From Liolophura sinensis (lineage: Eukaryota > Mollusca > Polyplacophora > Chitonida > Chitonidae), in the NCBI RefSeq assembly GCF_032854445.1, contig NW_027018041.1, positions 1-64,000 on the forward strand: a DNA stretch of 64,000 nt, read 5' to 3'. Below the pieces are notes generated by a model. That model was not told the origin of the DNA. It did not search any database and saw nothing but the letters and a program-made list of their open reading frames with translations. Positions 61,314 to 64,000 of this stretch are shown one piece after another; the stretch's first letter is position 1; every line of letters starts with the position of its first letter. A program made the translations under genes and the position numbers.

Positions 61314-62600
61314 TTATTATTATTATTATTATTTTTTTTTCACCGACTTTGTTCGCATGGAAACTTTTTTATCGTTTAACATACAGGTCTGAAATTTTGC
61401 ACACATATTCTGGCGGTGAATACCTCGGGACAAATTCTCCACTTTTTTGCCATGTCACGTGGTTCGGACGCCATATTGGATTTTGTGTAAAATCTCTAAA
61501 AATCTTCTTCTCCAGAACCACTGAACCGATCGGTTTCAAATTTGACATGCTGCTAGTAAGTTACCAGTTCTTTAAAGTTTGCGAAAATGGTTCACTTCCG
61601 GTCAAAATTCTGGAAGCTCGCCATTGGTCGAATTTATGACGTCACAAAAAGTTCTCAAAGTTCAAATGTTCTGAACGTATTCTGGTGTATCTTGAGCTGC
61701 TGATCCTGAATCTGGTTGTATTTTTTGCATATCTGTGTAACTTTTTGAGATATTAGCAAAAAACTCAAAAAAGTGACGTAACTTCAATGACCTGTAACTC
61801 GAGATCTGTGGGAGCTAGAAATGTGCAACCTGCACGAAATTGTAGAACAAGACATGCTCTTTCGAGCATTCGTCAACAGATTTGAGCTCCGATCAATAGT
61901 TTTTTCGCTACAAGCGTTTAAATGACAACACCGTTTTTTGTTTAGAAAAAGGTGCTAATCCTATTGCTTTAACATGGAGTTAGATGGGGCCTGGACTGTG
62001 TTTGTAGTATTTGACCTGATGCTTTCGGCTACACTGTCCGTGATCTCCCGAAACGGTTGTAGGATGACATTGATTCCAGTTCCCATCTAACTCCAGTACT
62101 CTATTAGATGGTGTAGAGATCTAACTACAACAGCAAACGACGTGGACCTGTAAAGGTTAGCTTTGTTTTGCGCAGGCCTCGTGCTCTTTACTATACATTA
62201 AACAGGCCAGGGTGATTGACAGATATGGACATGTGCCGCGGTCCAAGTGTTGACTTTCTAACGATTGTCGAGCTATCAGTGGAGCTGTGAGTCTGTACAA
62301 ACCTCCTGTTACACTGGTCGTGTTTTAGCGTTATTTCTTACAAATAGCGGGCTATGTCTGCCAAAGAACGACTGTTTTTCACTGGGCATAGCGTAGCATC
62401 ATTAAGGTCGCTGATATATTCGAGGGAATGCAAATGACCGGCCGACTGCCTCAGTGACAAACGGTGTAAGGTCGTATGAAAACTTTGAAAGCGGTGTATG
62501 TGGAACATGTGTCCTTCGAACACAGATCATGAAGGGGAAAACGTCATCGATCCGATCCGGGATCCCGGCCTAGGATCTGCTGTTCGCAGATCCATTCTAG
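61314..62600 (+). repeat. Satellite unit 30 (1287 bp)
   Basis: No module, type A leader. The standard tail has the GTCTGTACAAAC deletion also found in unit 15. The terminal hairpin loop is TGTTC, as in unit 21. Confidence 0.9.
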
Positions 62601-63909
62601 TTATTATTATTATTATTTATTTTTCACCGACTTTGTGAGCAGCAGAACTCAAACACCGTTCAACATAGAGGTCTCAAATTTTGTACTCAAAATCTGGCGG
62701 TGATTTTCCAGGGGTATATTTTTTGTTTTTTTCTTAAGTCACGTGGTTCGGCCGCCATATTGGATTTTGTGTAAAATCTTTAAAAATCTTCTTCTCCAGA
62801 ACCACTGAACCGATCGTTCTCAAATTTGACATACAGCTAGTAAGTCACGAGTTCTTTAAAGTTTGCGAAAATGGTTTACTTCCGGTCAAAACTGTGGAAG
62901 CTCGCCATTGGTCGAATTTATGACGTCACAAAAAGTTCTCAAAGTTCAATTGTTCTGAACGTATTCTGATGTATCTTGAGCTGCTGATTCCGAATTTGCA
63001 TGCATTTTTTACATATCTGTGTAACTTTTTGAGATATTAGCAAAAAACTCAAAAAAGTGACGTAACTTCAATGACCTGTAACTCGAGATCTATGGAAGCT
63101 AGAAATGTGCAACCTGCACGAAATTGTAGCCCAAGACATTCTCTTTTGAGCACTTGTCAACAGATTTGAGCTCCGATCAATAGTTTTTCCGCTACAAGCG
63201 TTTAAATCACAACACCGTTTTTTGTTTAGAAAAAGACGGGAATGCCATTGCTTTAACATGGAGTTAAATGGAGATTGGTCTGGGTTTGTAGTATTTGACC
63301 TAATGCTTTCGGCTACACTGTCCGTGATCTCCCGAAACGGTTGTACGATGACATTGATTCCATTTCACATCTAACTCCAGTATTCTATTAGATGGCGTAG
63401 AGATCTAACTACAACAGCAAACGACGTGGACCTGTAAAAGTTAGCTTTGTTTTGCGCAGACCTCGTCCTCTTTACTATACGTTAAACAGACCAGGGTGAT
63501 TGACAGACATGGACATGTGCCCTGGTATAACTGCTGACTTTCCAACGGTGGCCGAGCTATCAGTGGAGCTGTGAGTCTGTGCACGGCAGGTCGTAGATTG
63601 AGATGTGAATGTACAAACTTGCTGTTACACTGGTCGTGTTTTCGCCTTATTTCTTACAAATAGCGGGGTAAGTCTGCCAAGGGACGACCGTTTTTCACTG
63701 GGCATAGCGTAGCATCATTAAGGTCGCCGATCTATTCGAGGGAATGCAAATGAACGGCCGCAATGACAAACGGTGTAAGGTCGCATGGAAACTTTGAAAG
63801 CCGTGTATGTGGAACATGTGTCCTTTGAACACAGAACATGAAGGGGAAAACGTCATCGATCCGATCCGGGATCCCGGCCTAGGATCTGCTATTCGCAGAT
63901 CCATTCTAG
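62601..63909 (+). repeat. Satellite unit 31 (1309 bp)
   Basis: No module, type D leader, standard tail with a short deletion near 63754 (AACGGCCGCAATGAC). Last complete unit in the window. Confidence 0.9.
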
Positions 63910-64000
63910 TTAGGGATCAAGTTCTCCCGAACGGGATCCCTATTGTAATCGTTCTGTTTTTTCTTATTAGGGATCCCGTTCTCCCGAACGGGATCCCTAT
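63910..64000 (+). repeat. Satellite unit 32 (partial, cut by window end)
   Basis: Two modules are visible (63912, with its left arm mutated to GGGATCAAGTTC, and 63969). The unit continues beyond the window, so the array is longer than 45 kb. Confidence 0.9.

Larger units (their letters stand above)
18628..64000 (+). repeat. Compound satellite of Helitron-like units (31 complete, 1 partial)
   Basis: Thirty-one head-to-tail units share one terminal block: CATCGATCCGATCC (or CATCGATCAGATCC), then CCGGGATCCCGG, a CTAG, and a hairpin GGATCTGC-TATTC-GCAGATCC followed by ATTCTAG and TT. Basic units are about 1.32 kb. Variation comes from 0-4 inserted palindromic modules at the 5' end, (TTA)n length, four leader types and alternative tails. 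A hairpin 3-10 bases before a CTRR-type end (CTAG) followed by T is the expected 3' structure of Helitrons. Helentron-associated elements can likewise form tandem arrays. No Rep/helicase or transposase is encoded, so if the reading is right the units are non-autonomous. Orientation is given by the putative 3' end. Confidence 0.85.

Noticed and set aside
18628-64000. CRISPR array
   Set aside because: The repeats are over 1 kb with conserved, not unique, intervening sequence, and no cas-like genes are present.

Overview
The window reads as non-coding, repeat-rich DNA from an animal, most likely a mollusc. The evidence is the AT-rich composition, the tRNA-headed SINEs whose body motifs I know from molluscan genomes, the short GATATC-type degenerate repeats, and the lack of any compact run of bacterial-style genes. 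The species assignment is inference. No complete known protein-coding gene could be supported. The only gene-like pieces are a frameshifted zinc-ribbon-like exon (1673-2087, minus) and an unrecognised 53-codon ORF (14591-14752, minus).

Layout of the left part (1-18627). A 77-bp satellite fills 1-1152 and resumes after a SINE fragment up to about 1388, with a stray scrap at 2305-2336. A second SINE family lies at 3262-3478 (plus) and 12305-12590 (minus, beside a second tRNA-like head). The first, V-SINE-like family has a nearly full copy with target-site duplications at 15839-16105 and minus-strand copies at about 1153-1335, 10471-10612 and 16628-16865. Two codon-multiple minisatellites stand out: a 42-bp repeat (27 copies, 5869-7002) and a 54-bp repeat (10 copies, 14917-15455). 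The remaining stretches hold short simple repeats or nothing I can identify.

Layout of the right part (18628-64000). This is one continuous head-to-tail array of 31 complete units and one partial unit of a compound satellite, running off the window. The basic unit is about 1.32 kb, with a range of 1.07-2.35 kb. Every unit ends in the same block: a 12-bp palindrome, then an 8-bp-stem hairpin, then ATTCTAG followed by TT. Each unit opens with 0-4 copies of a separate palindromic hairpin module (35 copies in all), a (TTA)n run and a T-tract. It then continues with one of four leader variants, a shared core (E-box, YY1-like, CCAAT-like and CRE motifs; a 14-bp TTACGTAA palindrome in part of the units; a 20-bp inverted repeat) and either a standard or an unrelated alternative tail. 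The terminal hairpin followed by CTAG-T resembles a Helitron/Helentron 3' end. The left edge of the array coincides with the start of a unit. My best reading is a tandem array built from a non-autonomous rolling-circle-type element and reshuffled by recombination or conversion. No transposase or Rep/helicase is encoded in the window.
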